DNA of 64,000 nt from JBHJHP01 sp042219825 (lineage in GTDB: Bacteria; Bacteroidota; Bacteroidia; Bacteroidales; UBA5342): positions 124,001-188,000 of the forward strand of contig NZ_JBHJHQ010000006.1 of NCBI RefSeq assembly GCF_042219825.1, written 5' to 3'. The position numbers were made by a program, and so were the translations under genes. The notes beneath the pieces were generated by a model. The model did no database searches and was not told the DNA's origin. It saw only the letters and a list, made by a program, of their open reading frames with translations. Shown piece after piece: positions 44,990 to 53,830 of this stretch. The first letter of the stretch is position 1. Each line of letters starts with the position of its first letter.

Positions 44990-45097
44990 TGATTTAGTTT
45001 TCTGTATTTTGGTAGAAGATGATCGGTTCACAATTTACATCTAATGGTTTCGGTATTAATTACTGAGCAACTTAAAAGGTTTGACTTATAAATTGAT

Positions 45098-45105
45098 TAT
45101 TTTTG
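45098..45105 (+). promoter_or_regulatory. Possible -7 element upstream of porD
   Basis: TATTTTTG, 57 bases before the ATG at 45163. Plausible promoter for porD-recN. Confidence 0.4.
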
Positions 45106-45162
45106 TTCTGAAATAATTCAGATTATCGTTCGTTTTAGTACAGAACGCAAAAGACATAATAG

Positions 45163-46056
45163 ATGAGGAATCTGGTAATTATAGTATTTTTATTAATCTT
45201 TGGCACGATGCGGGCTCAGGAGTTTAACTGTAAAGTTTCTGTGACACACCGTTCCATTCAAAGCACCAATGTCGCCATATTTGAGAACATGGAGAAAACC
45301 ATTAGTGAGTTTATGAATAACCGCAAATGGACTAATGATGAGTTTAAACCGAAAGAAAGGATTGACTGCAATTTTCTGATCAATCTGACCGATATGCAGA
45401 ATAACGAGAATTTCTCAGGCACTCTCACTATTCAGGCACGTCGTCCTGTATATAATTCTTCGTACAATACCCTGATGTTTAATTATATTGACAAGAATTT
45501 TGCATTTTCGTTTGTGGAGTTTGATCCGCTCATATTCAATGAAAACACATTTGATAATAACCTGACAGCTGTATTGGCATATTATGCATATATCATACTT
45601 GGAATGGATTATGATTCATTCGCTCCGATGGGTGGGCAACAGTTTTTCCAGGTATCTGAGCACATCGTCAATAATGCTCAGAATGCATCGCAATCAGGTT
45701 GGAAGGCCATGGAAAGCAGGACGAACAGGTACTGGTTGATTGAGCAACTGCTGCACGATGATTTTAAACCCTTCAGGATGTTTATATATAACTATCACAG
45801 AAAGGGGCTTGATCTCATGGCTGATAATCCTGTAGAAGGTCTGGAAAACATAAAAAAGGCTATTCCAACTTTACAGGACCCGTACAGAAAACAACCTACG
45901 GCAATACTGTTCCAGATTTTTGCCGATACCAAATATGAAGAATTTATAAATCTGTTTAAGCCGCATGATGCGGCTACCCGAAGTGAGATTGGTACTATTT
46001 TAAAGATTATCGATCCACAGCATATTCAGGATTATGACAGGATGATTTCAGGTTAA
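45163..46056 (+). CDS. porD: DUF4835 protein, type IX secretion-associated PorD
   Basis: Exported protein of 297 aa with signal peptide (LVIIVFLLIFGTMRAQ). EFNCKVSVTHRSIQ, RIDCNFLINLTDM, YNTLMFNYIDKNFAF and ILGMDYDSFAPMGG are the pattern of DUF4835, now annotated PorD and linked to type IX secretion and gliding. This agrees with T9SS sorting domains seen on two other proteins of the window. Ten bases upstream of recN, the usual Bacteroidota neighbour as I recall it. Confidence 0.88.
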   Translation: MRNLVIIVFLLIFGTMRAQEFNCKVSVTHRSIQSTNVAIFENMEKTISEFMNNRKWTNDEFKPKERIDCNFLINLTDMQNNENFSGTLTIQARRPVYNSSYNTLMFNYIDKNFAFSFVEFDPLIFNENTFDNNLTAVLAYYAYIILGMDYDSFAPMGGQQFFQVSEHIVNNAQNASQSGWKAMESRTNRYWLIEQLLHDDFKPFRMFIYNYHRKGLDLMADNPVEGLENIKKAIPTLQDPYRKQPTAILFQIFADTKYEEFINLFKPHDAATRSEIGTILKIIDPQHIQDYDRMISG

Positions 46057-46066
46057 ACCATACTTT

Positions 46067-47725
46067 ATGCTCAGATCTTTATCGATTCGTAATTTTGCGT
46101 TGATCCAAAACCTGAATATCGGGTTTCACAATGGAATGTCAGTAATTACCGGCGAAACCGGTGCCGGTAAATCCATTATGCTGGGCGCTTTAAATATGAT
46201 CCTTGGTCAGCGGGCCGATTTGTCTGCCATCCTTACCAAGGATGAAAAATGTGTAGTGGAAGCTCAGTTCAGTATTGAGGGCTACGGGCTTGAACCTTTT
46301 TTTAAGCAAAACGATCTTGATTTTGATAATCAAACCATTATACGAAGGGAAATTACTCCTGCCGGAAAGTCCCGTGCATTTGTAAACGATACGCCGGTAA
46401 CGCTTGATATTTTAAAGTTGCTTACAGAATCACTTATTGATATTCATTCGCAACATGAGAACCTGTTGTTAAACGACAGTGGCTTTCAGCTTCAGATCAT
46501 TGACGGTATGGCTCAGAATACAGCGGTTTATAATGCTTATCAGCAGGCATATCAGTTGTGGTTCAGGCTAAAAAGGGAGTTACAGGAACTAAAAGAAACG
46601 GCAGATAACGCTGCGGCTGATAAGGACTATTTTCAGTTTCAGTTTGATCAGCTGGCAGAGGCCGTATTAACAGATAAAGATGAGCAGGAAATTCTGGAAG
46701 CAGAACTGGAAGCACTGACGCATGCTGAAGAAATCAAAATGGCACTCTCACAAATTTCCGGTTCAATTGACGATGAAACTAACGGAGCACTTAACCTTTT
46801 GACTGAGGCCCGCAATGCAGCACATAAAATCGGTACATATCTTTCGCTGGCTGAAGAGCTGGAAAAGAGACTGGAAAGCGTGATTATTGAGTTGAAAGAT
46901 ATTGCGGGTGAAGCAGAACTGAAGGCCAATGATATTGAATACCTACCTGAACGTATTGAAGAGATTACAGACCGGCTGAACCTCTTAAATGATTTGCAGC
47001 ATAAACACAGGGTTGGAAGCGTTGAGGAGCTGATACTGCTGAAAGAGGAACTGGAGACAAAGCTAACGAATATTACGGGGTATGAGGATGCGATACTGGA
47101 TAAGGAGAAGGATGTGAATAAGGCATTTACTACTCTTGAAAAAGTGGCAGGTGAACTGTCCGGATCGCGAAAAAAAGTGCTCCCCCAGCTCGAAAAAAAA
47201 TCTTCGGAGCTGTTGCAGGAACTGGGAATGCCGAATGGTATGTTAAAGGTTCAGCACGAAACGGTGTCTGCTTTTACCCAGACAGGAAAGGACCGGATAA
47301 CCTTTCTGTTTTCCTCCAATAAAAAACATGAACCTCAGCCACTTTCAAAAATTGCGTCGGGTGGTGAAAAATCGCGTCTGATGCTGGCTTTAAAAAGTCT
47401 GCTCTCTTCCAGCAAAGCACTTCCAACAATTATTTTCGATGAAATTGATACCGGTATCTCCGGAGGAATTGCTGCCAAAATGGGGAAAATTATGCAACGG
47501 ATGGGAGAGGCGATGCAGGTTGTTACCATTACCCATTTGCCACAGATTGCAGCCTGTGGATCGCACCATTACAAGGTCTTCAAGTTGGATGGCGACAAGC
47601 CTTCCTCTAATGTGGTGGAATTACAGCAGGATGAAAGGTTACATGAAATTGCAACGTTGCTGAGCTCAGAAAATGTTACTGAAACAGCCCTGAATAATGC
47701 CCGCGAGCTGATGGAAAATAATTAA
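46067..47725 (+). CDS. recN: DNA repair protein RecN
   Basis: SMC-like ATPase of 552 aa in double-strand-break repair. Head parts: N-terminal Walker A VITGETGAGKSIMLGAL and C-terminal signature KIASGGEKSRLMLALKSLL with Walker B TIIFDEIDTGISGG. The middle (about 150-370) is a Glu- and Leu-rich coiled coil. All ATPase motifs are intact. The stop is shared in a TTAA with the convergent cation transporter gene. Confidence 0.96.
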   Translation: MLRSLSIRNFALIQNLNIGFHNGMSVITGETGAGKSIMLGALNMILGQRADLSAILTKDEKCVVEAQFSIEGYGLEPFFKQNDLDFDNQTIIRREITPAGKSRAFVNDTPVTLDILKLLTESLIDIHSQHENLLLNDSGFQLQIIDGMAQNTAVYNAYQQAYQLWFRLKRELQELKETADNAAADKDYFQFQFDQLAEAVLTDKDEQEILEAELEALTHAEEIKMALSQISGSIDDETNGALNLLTEARNAAHKIGTYLSLAEELEKRLESVIIELKDIAGEAELKANDIEYLPERIEEITDRLNLLNDLQHKHRVGSVEELILLKEELETKLTNITGYEDAILDKEKDVNKAFTTLEKVAGELSGSRKKVLPQLEKKSSELLQELGMPNGMLKVQHETVSAFTQTGKDRITFLFSSNKKHEPQPLSKIASGGEKSRLMLALKSLLSSSKALPTIIFDEIDTGISGGIAAKMGKIMQRMGEAMQVVTITHLPQIAACGSHHYKVFKLDGDKPSSNVVELQQDERLHEIATLLSSENVTETALNNARELMENN

Positions 47726-48591
47726 TCCTGACCGTTGGCTTTACACGGTTCAGGATGTATGGTGGCTTCCATATTCATTTCTTTCCGCACATCCTTTTCA
47801 ATTTTCAGTGTTATATCATGTGCCTGGTGCAGTGTCATTTCAGGATTCATGCGAATATGAAACGTAATTTCAGAATGCCTTCCGTATTTATGAATGTGAA
47901 TGTGGTGAACTGTATCGCTTTCTATATACCGGTCGCAAATGGACTTAAGTATTTTTAATGTCCTGTTATCCGGTTCATCACCTAATATCCTGTTAGCACT
48001 GTCATTGATTATTTCAATAGCTGCGTATAAAATGAGCAAAGCGACTGCAATACTTAAAACAGCATCGGCCCACCAGAAATGTTTACCTAAGAATATACCT
48101 GCTAAAACCACAAGCGAAGAGAAGGCATCGCTGCGATGATGCCACCCATCTGCTTTTACACTTCGGGATTCCGTCTTTTTAAAGATCCGGAATGCGTACT
48201 GTGCCATTCCTTCCTTCGAAATTATGGAAATAATAGTTACAATAATAGCAACAATACCGAAGTTGGCAGCCTCTCTGTTTTTAAAGCGCGATATTCCTTC
48301 CATAAAGAACTCCCAGGCTACAGCCGCCAGCAGGGCTCCAATTAATAAGGCGATGACCAGTTCGGCTCTCCCGTGGCCAAACGGGTGCTCTTTATCGGCA
48401 GGTTTTTCAGATAGTTTAGCTCCGAATAAAACCAGAATTGAACTGAAAGAATCAGATAACGTATGCCAGGCATCAGCAATCAATGCAGCTGATGAGGATA
48501 CGATCCCTGCCCATAACTTTATGCCAAACAGTATAATATTACCGAATACTGATACCCAGCCTTCACGCTGATTGAGTTTTTCCGGAGTCAT
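47722..48591 (-). CDS. Cation diffusion facilitator (CDF) family transporter
   Basis: Metal/proton antiporter of 289 aa, six helices over about residues 15-200 and a C-terminal cytoplasmic domain rich in His (TVHHIHIHKYGRH). Metal-site residues are visible in ADAWHTLSDS (helix 2) and KADGWHHRSDAFSS (helix 5), the HxxxD pattern for Zn, Fe, Mn or Cd. The ATG at 48591 is used; the frame runs on to a TTG at 48624 inside mntP. Ten bases downstream of mntP, so a metal-export operon is likely. Confidence 0.9.
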   Translation of the reverse strand: MTPEKLNQREGWVSVFGNIILFGIKLWAGIVSSSAALIADAWHTLSDSFSSILVLFGAKLSEKPADKEHPFGHGRAELVIALLIGALLAAVAWEFFMEGISRFKNREAANFGIVAIIVTIISIISKEGMAQYAFRIFKKTESRSVKADGWHHRSDAFSSLVVLAGIFLGKHFWWADAVLSIAVALLILYAAIEIINDSANRILGDEPDNRTLKILKSICDRYIESDTVHHIHIHKYGRHSEITFHIRMNPEMTLHQAHDITLKIEKDVRKEMNMEATIHPEPCKANGQD

Positions 48592-48601
48592 AATAGATTG
48601 T

Positions 48602-49165
48602 TTAATAAAGTATTGTGTGTTCAATTAAAATTTTAACACCAATGCCAATCAGGACGATTCCACCAATAATTTCAAATGGCAATTTACGGCTTTTTGAAAA
48701 TCTGGCACCTGTAAATATACCAATTAATGACATAAAAAAGGTGGTAATAGCTATTATTGTAGATGCATTAAAGGGAGCAGAGGTTAGCAGGATTGCAAAG
48801 CTAACACCAATAGCAAGAGCGTCAATACTGGTGGCAATGGATAATCCTAGGATCACATTTAGTTTTGAAGGGCAGAAGTTACGTTGCTCTTCATGTTTGG
48901 TTCCTTCGTAAATCATTTTAATGCCAAGAAACAGAAGTAATCCGAAAGCTATCCAGTGATCTACAGCTTCAATATGTTCCCTGAAACTTAATCCAAGGTA
49001 GTAACCGATCAATGTCATGCCGCCCTGGAATAGTCCCATGAAAAATGCTGTAATAAAGAAATCCTTCAGGATGATTTTGCGGTGAATTACGCCACAGGAT
49101 ACCGATACTGCAAAGCTGTCCATTGAAAGACCGAAGGCAATAATTATGAGTGTGGCTAAATTCAT
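48602..49165 (-). CDS. mntP: Manganese efflux pump MntP
   Basis: Inner-membrane exporter of 187 aa with six helices. GLSMDSFAVSVSCGV near the N terminus and SIATSIDALAIGVSFA in the second half are the two conserved repeats with metal-binding Asp. Exports Mn2+ in E. coli. A TATTTTTG promoter element lies at 49182-49189. No riboswitch of the yybP-ykoY type is evident in the short leader. The CDF transporter follows in the same unit. Confidence 0.93.
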   Translation of the reverse strand: MNLATLIIIAFGLSMDSFAVSVSCGVIHRKIILKDFFITAFFMGLFQGGMTLIGYYLGLSFREHIEAVDHWIAFGLLLFLGIKMIYEGTKHEEQRNFCPSKLNVILGLSIATSIDALAIGVSFAILLTSAPFNASTIIAITTFFMSLIGIFTGARFSKSRKLPFEIIGGIVLIGIGVKILIEHTILY

Positions 49166-49181
49166 TTTTGCAAATAAACTG

Positions 49182-49189
49182 CAAAAATA
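49182..49189 (-). promoter_or_regulatory. -7 promoter element of mntP-CDF
   Basis: Minus-strand TATTTTTG, 16 bases before the mntP ATG; leader too short for a riboswitch. Confidence 0.55.
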
Positions 49190-49215
49190 AGCCTTAGGTC
49201 TTAATTACAAAAAAA

Positions 49216-50073
49216 TCAGGCTTTAATTGATTCAAAACCTTCACCGAAAACACCCATTACCGACCCCTGACTGATAAACGCAGTAGGATCAATGTCCTTT
49301 ACGATCCTGAAAACTTCAAGCGCTTCAGGTTTACGAACTACCACCATCACAATTTTGCGTTCTTCTTTTGAGTACCATCCGGTTGCGTCGATAACGGTAA
49401 CGCCACGGTTCATATCGGTATTGATCCGGTTAGCAATCTGCTCGTATTTGGTCGAAAATATCATAAACTGAACTGATTGTTTCACCCCACTGATAACCAG
49501 GTCGATGGTGTAAGAAGCTATGGCCATTGCGGTTAATCCATAAACTATGGTCTCAATTTTTTTAAATACAAAGTAGGATGAGCCAATAATTATGACATCG
49601 CAAAACAGAATGACTTTTCCCGGACTTGTATGTCTGTATTTGTTATAGATTGATGCAATGATGTCGGTTCCTCCTGTACTGCCACCTCCTGAGAATACCA
49701 TTCCGGTCCCTACACCCGAAAGAATACCTCCAATTACACAGGCCATAAAAGGTTCCTGTACCGCCGGTTCATGAATATAATGCTGAAATAATGCCAGAAA
49801 GCCGGTTAGAACCGCAACACCATAGATGGTTTTTAAGCCATAGCCCGGCCCCAGTATTTTAAAAGCCAGAATAAGTAATAATACGTTAACCAACAGGTAT
49901 GTAAGAGCAACAGGAATTCCTGTGGAAAAATAAATAATTGTTCCAACACCAGCAATTCCACCACCGGTGATATCAGATGGAATAAGAAAAGCCGTCCATC
50001 CTATTGAGAATATAAAAAGACCAAAAGTGATGGATATATAAGGCCACAATCTTGTTTGCATTAAACGACTCAT
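49216..50073 (-). CDS. YitT family membrane protein
   Basis: Protein of 285 aa. Five or six helices (residues about 10-190; GLFIFSIGWTAFLIPSDITG, GTGMVFSGGGSTGGTDIIA) followed by the cytoplasmic DUF2179 domain (about 200-280; STKYEQIANRIN, GVTVIDATGWYSKEERKIVM) that is usual in this family. Function unknown; members are suggested transporters. Its own promoter element is at 50093-50100. Confidence 0.9.
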   Translation of the reverse strand: MSRLMQTRLWPYISITFGLFIFSIGWTAFLIPSDITGGGIAGVGTIIYFSTGIPVALTYLLVNVLLLILAFKILGPGYGLKTIYGVAVLTGFLALFQHYIHEPAVQEPFMACVIGGILSGVGTGMVFSGGGSTGGTDIIASIYNKYRHTSPGKVILFCDVIIIGSSYFVFKKIETIVYGLTAMAIASYTIDLVISGVKQSVQFMIFSTKYEQIANRINTDMNRGVTVIDATGWYSKEERKIVMVVVRKPEALEVFRIVKDIDPTAFISQGSVMGVFGEGFESIKA

Positions 50074-50092
50074 AGCTTCAAAAAATTTTTTG

Positions 50093-50100
50093 CAAAAGTA
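50093..50100 (-). promoter_or_regulatory. -7 promoter element of the YitT gene
   Basis: Minus-strand TACTTTTG, 19 bases before the ATG at 50073. Confidence 0.55.
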
Positions 50101-50220
50101 TAACTACGAATCAGAGAAAATACATGAATTTAATCAGGTTTTTATACTGTTTTTATAATGTATGATGTATATGTATAGTTTATTTAAGGTGCATGTTATA
50201 AGGTGATTAGCCTGTGTATT

Positions 50221-50610
50221 TTAATTTTTTACAACATACAGAGTTTTTTGCGCTACCATTTTGCCTTTCCAGGTAGTCGTTAATGTCCACTTACCCGTTT
50301 TATCACCTACCGGTTCCCAGATTGTATCACCCAGAAAAAATTCCCAGTCGTTACTGTTAACATAGTGTTCGCCACGGAAAGGTGCTGCTGTTTTTCCTGA
50401 TTCATCTTTAAAAGGTGGATGGTCAATTTCAAAGTCCAGTTTTATACCTTTGCCCCGTTTTATTTTAAGCAGATACCCGAATTCAATATCAAGTTCAGCG
50501 GGTATTTTGTCCGTGATTTTCAGGATTTTTGGAATATCTCTTGAATTACGGTCCCATTTGGAATAGATTCCATAACTATAAATTTCGAATATTGGTTTCT
50601 GCTTTGGCAT
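50221..50610 (-). CDS. DUF3859 domain protein
   Basis: Soluble protein of 129 aa without signal peptide, rich in beta strands. IYSYGIYSKWDRNSRDIPKI, DIEFGYLLKIKRGKG, IDHPPFKDESGK and SNDWEFFLGDTIWEPVGDK fit the DUF3859 family as I remember it. Function unknown. Eight bases downstream of a PorT-like barrel gene and on the same strand, so probably the last gene of a sirtuin-barrel-DUF3859 unit. Confidence 0.75.
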   Translation of the reverse strand: MPKQKPIFEIYSYGIYSKWDRNSRDIPKILKITDKIPAELDIEFGYLLKIKRGKGIKLDFEIDHPPFKDESGKTAAPFRGEHYVNSNDWEFFLGDTIWEPVGDKTGKWTLTTTWKGKMVAQKTLYVVKN

Positions 50611-50618
50611 TGAAACGC

Positions 50619-51257
50619 TTAGTTCCTGATATCTATGGAATACATCAGGGTTAGTTCCAGTGTTTTATTAAATAAACTCCCGGGATTTATCCACGGATTT
50701 GTTCCTACTGCGTTTGTCAGGTCTGCTATAGGAAAAATATCGTTTGTAAATCTCAGGTTCACAGCTAGTTTGTCGCTGATGTGATAACCGGCTCCGAGAA
50801 GAAAGCAAAGTTCTCCATAGAAAAATTCGTCCGCCTGGATGGGGTAGTTCTCTTCGTTTAACTTTGTTCCACCTTCCAGAAAGCTGTAATGAAACAGATA
50901 ACCAAATCCAAAACCACCTTCTAAAAACCATTTGGTCTGCAGGTTATATTGTAGCATTATAGGAAGTTGAAGATAACTCAGTCGTGTTGTTTCACTGATG
51001 ATACCCTCTTCCGGTACTGGTAGTTTGGCTTTCCCTTTCTGAATATAACGTAGTTCCCCGTGCATAGAAAAATCTTCAGTAATTGGATAACCAACCCAGC
51101 CTCCGAATGTAACGCCGGCTTTGTTGTATCCACCAAGAAAATCACCATCTATCTGGCTGGCCAGGAGACCTGCAATGAGACCACCTTCGAATTTCTGAGC
51201 CCTGGTATTGAAGGTTATTACGCTCAATAACGCTATAATAAAAAGTGGTTTATACAT
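50619..51257 (-). CDS. PorT-like outer-membrane beta-barrel protein
   Basis: Protein of 212 aa with signal peptide (LFIIALLSVITFNTRAQ). Alternating strands such as FEGGLIAGLLASQIDGDFLG, LSYLQLPIMLQYNL and WFLEGGFGFGYLF mark an eight-stranded outer-membrane barrel of the PorT/OMP_b-brl_2 type. Role unknown. The start overlaps the upstream sirtuin gene by eight bases, an odd pairing of a cytoplasmic deacylase with an outer-membrane protein. Confidence 0.82.
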   Translation of the reverse strand: MYKPLFIIALLSVITFNTRAQKFEGGLIAGLLASQIDGDFLGGYNKAGVTFGGWVGYPITEDFSMHGELRYIQKGKAKLPVPEEGIISETTRLSYLQLPIMLQYNLQTKWFLEGGFGFGYLFHYSFLEGGTKLNEENYPIQADEFFYGELCFLLGAGYHISDKLAVNLRFTNDIFPIADLTNAVGTNPWINPGSLFNKTLELTLMYSIDIRN

Positions 51258-51939
51258 ATTTCATCAGTTTTTGTTTTAATATTTCTATACCCGCCGCAGC
51301 TTTATCGGCAATTACATCCATACTGTACATCAGACTGGCGGGTTCGGGATCCAATAAAAACAACGGAATGCCTTTAGGCGTATAATGGATCAGACTGGCA
51401 GCTGGATATACATTCATGGATGTACCAATAACCGCAAAAAGGTCTGCTTTTTCGCATACAGGTATGGCATCTTCAATGGCTGGGACAGCTTCTCCGAAAA
51501 ATACAATGTGGGGTCTCAACTGAAACCCTTTTTCACACGTATCACCAATGTGTGTGTCAATATTTTCAGGAGTGACTTCATAAATAAGCGATTCATCTCC
51601 CGTTGAACGAATTTTCATCAACTCGCCGTGGAGGTGAAGCACCTGTTTTGATCCGGCTTTTTCATGAAGGTTATCCACGTTTTGAGTGATGATCTGTACA
51701 TTAAAATATTCCTGCAGATCGGCCAGACCATAATGGGCCGCATTAGGTTTTGCATCCAGAAGTTGTCTCCGGCGCATGTTATAAAAGTTCAGGACAAGTT
51801 CAGGATCACGCTCCCATCCCTGCGGACTACAGACTTCCATTACATCGTATTCTTCCCACAAACCTCCCATGTCGCGAAAGGTTCTCAGTCCGCTTTCTGC
51901 GCTTATGCCTGCTCCTGTAAGAACTACGAGGTTTTTCAT
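51250..51939 (-). CDS. Sir2-family NAD-dependent deacylase, CobB-like, lacking the zinc tetrad
   Basis: Sirtuin of 229 aa. NAD-binding LTGAGISAESGLRTFRD, ITQNVDNLHEKAG and catalytic His in LHLHGEL are intact. FYNMRRRQL has the Tyr-X-X-Arg pair that class III sirtuins use to bind acyl groups such as succinyl. The zinc-binding module that normally has four Cys reads KIRSTGDESLIYEV...GDTCEKGFQLRP with one Cys only, so no zinc site of the usual kind. I recall similar sequences in other Bacteroidota. A heptamer repeat lies four bases before the ATG. Confidence 0.88.
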   Translation of the reverse strand: MKNLVVLTGAGISAESGLRTFRDMGGLWEEYDVMEVCSPQGWERDPELVLNFYNMRRRQLLDAKPNAAHYGLADLQEYFNVQIITQNVDNLHEKAGSKQVLHLHGELMKIRSTGDESLIYEVTPENIDTHIGDTCEKGFQLRPHIVFFGEAVPAIEDAIPVCEKADLFAVIGTSMNVYPAASLIHYTPKGIPLFLLDPEPASLMYSMDVIADKAAAGIEILKQKLMKYV

Positions 51940-51943
51940 TTTG

Positions 51944-51980
51944 CTTTTACTTTTTGCCTTTTACCTTTTGCCTTTTTTGC
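51944..51980. repeat. Heptamer tandem repeat directly upstream of the sirtuin start
   Basis: Consecutive units CTTTTAC, TTTTTGC, CTTTTAC, CTTTTGC and an expanded last unit on the plus strand. Read on the minus strand it is a purine-rich run ending four bases before the sirtuin ATG. The same unit occurs at 53181-53229. Confidence 0.8.
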
Positions 51981-52013
51981 ACATCTTGTGTCCTGATACC
52001 TGGTATTTGTGTC

Positions 52014-53141
52014 TTATCTGAAAAACGCTTTTATGCTCTCTGTAATATACAACAACTGATCTTCAGAAAGTTCAGTGTGCATGGGCAATGAAATAACTTC
52101 CTTGCTCAGCTGTTCGCTAACCGGAAAATCACCTTCATCGTAACGCGGATCGATATAGGCTTTCTGTAAATGCAGCGGAACGGGGTAGTAGACCATCGCA
52201 GGGATGTCTTTTTTATTCAGAAAATCTTTCAGCTGATCACGTTTTCCGTTTTTTACACGCATGGTATACTGGTGGAAAACATGTGTAGACAGTTGAGAAC
52301 GACGAGGTATCTGCAATTCATCAATACCTTCAAGTGCTTTGTCATAATAGGCTGCAGCAGAACTGCGGCGTGATCCGAAATCGTCCAGTTGTTTTAGTTT
52401 AACATCCAGAATGGCAGCCTGAATGCCATCCAGACGACTGTTTACCCCAACCATATCGTGATAGTATCGAACCATCATACCATGGTTTGCAATGGCTCTG
52501 ATTTTTGATGCCAGTTCATCACTATGAGTGAAAACAGCCCCACCGTCGCCATAACAGCCAAGATTTTTTGACGGAAAAAACGAGGTGCAACCAATATCTC
52601 CTATTGTGCCCGACTGGCAAACCGAACCGTCCTTACTGAAATAAGTTGATCCGATGGACTGACAGGCATCTTCAACCACATACAGATTATATTTTTTAGC
52701 CAACTCCATAATGGCATCCAGATCGGCATTCTGGCCAAACAAATGAACAGGAATTATAGCCTTTGTTTTTTCAGTTATGGCAGATTCAACAGCATCAACG
52801 GAAATGTTGTAAGTATCCGGATCTACATCAACCAAAACCGGAGTTAATCCTAATAATGCAATTATCTCTGCCGATGCAATAAATGTAAATGTTGGAGCAA
52901 TTACTTCGTCACCTGGTTTTAGCCCAAGTGCCATTAATGCTATCTGTAATGCATCGGTTCCGTTAGCACATGCAATCACATGTTTTACCCCCAGAAAATC
53001 AGCCAGGTTATTTTCGAATCGTTTTACCGCAGGTCCCTTAACAAATGCTGTGGAATCAATAACTTCCTGAATAGCATTATCAATCTCCTCTTTCATTCTT
53101 AAATACTGCGACCGTAGATCAACCATTTCAATTTTTTTCAT
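52014..53141 (-). CDS. DegT/DnrJ/EryC1/StrS family aminotransferase
   Basis: PLP-dependent sugar aminotransferase of 375 aa. EMVDLRSQYLRMKEEID, GVKHVIACANGTDALQIALM, EVIAPTFTFIASAEII, VVEDACQSIGSTY and the PLP lysine in TSFFPSKNLGCYGDGG are family motifs, and HGMMVRYYHDMVGVNSRLDG follows. Such enzymes aminate nucleotide-linked keto sugars for surface glycans. No other sugar-nucleotide genes adjoin except a glycosyltransferase at 53821. Both flanks carry the same heptamer repeat, and its stop codon lies in a dispersed repeat also found after smpB and ispH. Confidence 0.93.
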   Translation of the reverse strand: MKKIEMVDLRSQYLRMKEEIDNAIQEVIDSTAFVKGPAVKRFENNLADFLGVKHVIACANGTDALQIALMALGLKPGDEVIAPTFTFIASAEIIALLGLTPVLVDVDPDTYNISVDAVESAITEKTKAIIPVHLFGQNADLDAIMELAKKYNLYVVEDACQSIGSTYFSKDGSVCQSGTIGDIGCTSFFPSKNLGCYGDGGAVFTHSDELASKIRAIANHGMMVRYYHDMVGVNSRLDGIQAAILDVKLKQLDDFGSRRSSAAAYYDKALEGIDELQIPRRSQLSTHVFHQYTMRVKNGKRDQLKDFLNKKDIPAMVYYPVPLHLQKAYIDPRYDEGDFPVSEQLSKEVISLPMHTELSEDQLLYITESIKAFFR

Positions 53142-53180
53142 ATCTCAAAACCTCATTATATAATGTCTTAAAACTTCAAA

Positions 53181-53229
53181 CTTTTGCCTTTTAACCTTTA
53201 CCTTTTACCTTTTGCCTTTTACCTTTTAA
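53181..53229. repeat. Heptamer tandem repeat upstream of the DegT gene
   Basis: Seven units on the plus strand: CTTTTGC, CTTTTAA, CCTTTAC, CTTTTAC, CTTTTGC, CTTTTAC, CTTTTAA. It fills most of the 95-base gap between the sigma factor stop and the DegT start. Confidence 0.85.
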
Positions 53230-53236
53230 CTTGTAA

Positions 53237-53830
53237 TTACTGTTCCTTGTGCTCCTTATATAGTTTAGCCAACGAGTCTTTTGCCCGGTAAAGCTGACTC
53301 TTAACAGTTCCCATTGGAAGATTTAGTTTTTCAGCAATTTCTTCGTAAGACAATTCATTATAATACCGTAAACGAATGAGTTCCTGCCAGAACGGTTTCA
53401 GCTTTTCGATGAGTTTCTCCAGCTTTTTGTATTCCTGCTGGCGTATCATGTTTTCCTCGGGTCCAGGCTGGTCATCCTGAATCACCGAAGTAGGTTCCAT
53501 ACCTGAGTCATCATTATCTTCAATGGAAAGAATCAGTTTTTTTGATTTTCGCATAAAGTCAATGGTATGGTTTGTGGCAATGCTGAACAACCAGGTGCTA
53601 AATGCATAGTCGTTTGAATACTGATCCAGCGACTTAAAAACTTTGCCAAAAACTTCAGCTGTCAGATCTTCCGCATCGCTGTAGTTATTAACCATTTTCA
53701 GAAGCGTGAAATAAATGGCATCGTAATAGAAATCCATGAGAGAGGAAAATGCAGCACTGTTACCACCAAGTGCCTTTTTTACGAGCTCCTGATCTCTTAC
53801 TTTCTGTTTGCTGTCCCGGTTTATTTCCAT
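53237..53830 (-). CDS. ECF-type RNA polymerase sigma factor
   Basis: Sigma-70 family protein of 197 aa with regions 2 and 4 only. Region 2 includes MDFYYDAIYFTLLKMVNNYSDAEDLTAEVF (seen as DFYYDAIYF and DAEDLTAEVF) and FSTWLFSIATNHTIDFMRKS; region 4 includes LRYYNELSYEEIAEKLNLPM and GTVKSQLYRAKDSL. No anti-sigma gene is adjacent, so control is unclear. The start overlaps the end of the upstream glycosyltransferase gene by ten bases, so both should be made from one mRNA. Confidence 0.93.
   Translation of the reverse strand: MEINRDSKQKVRDQELVKKALGGNSAAFSSLMDFYYDAIYFTLLKMVNNYSDAEDLTAEVFGKVFKSLDQYSNDYAFSTWLFSIATNHTIDFMRKSKKLILSIEDNDDSGMEPTSVIQDDQPGPEENMIRQQEYKKLEKLIEKLKPFWQELIRLRYYNELSYEEIAEKLNLPMGTVKSQLYRAKDSLAKLYKEHKEQ

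Noticed and set aside
48224..48571. 115-codon plus-strand frame opposite the CDF transporter gene
   Set aside because: Antisense to a well-conserved membrane protein; no promoter or family signal.
49166..49215. Mn-responsive (yybP-ykoY) riboswitch before mntP
   Set aside because: The promoter element is 16 bases from the ATG, so the leader is far too short.
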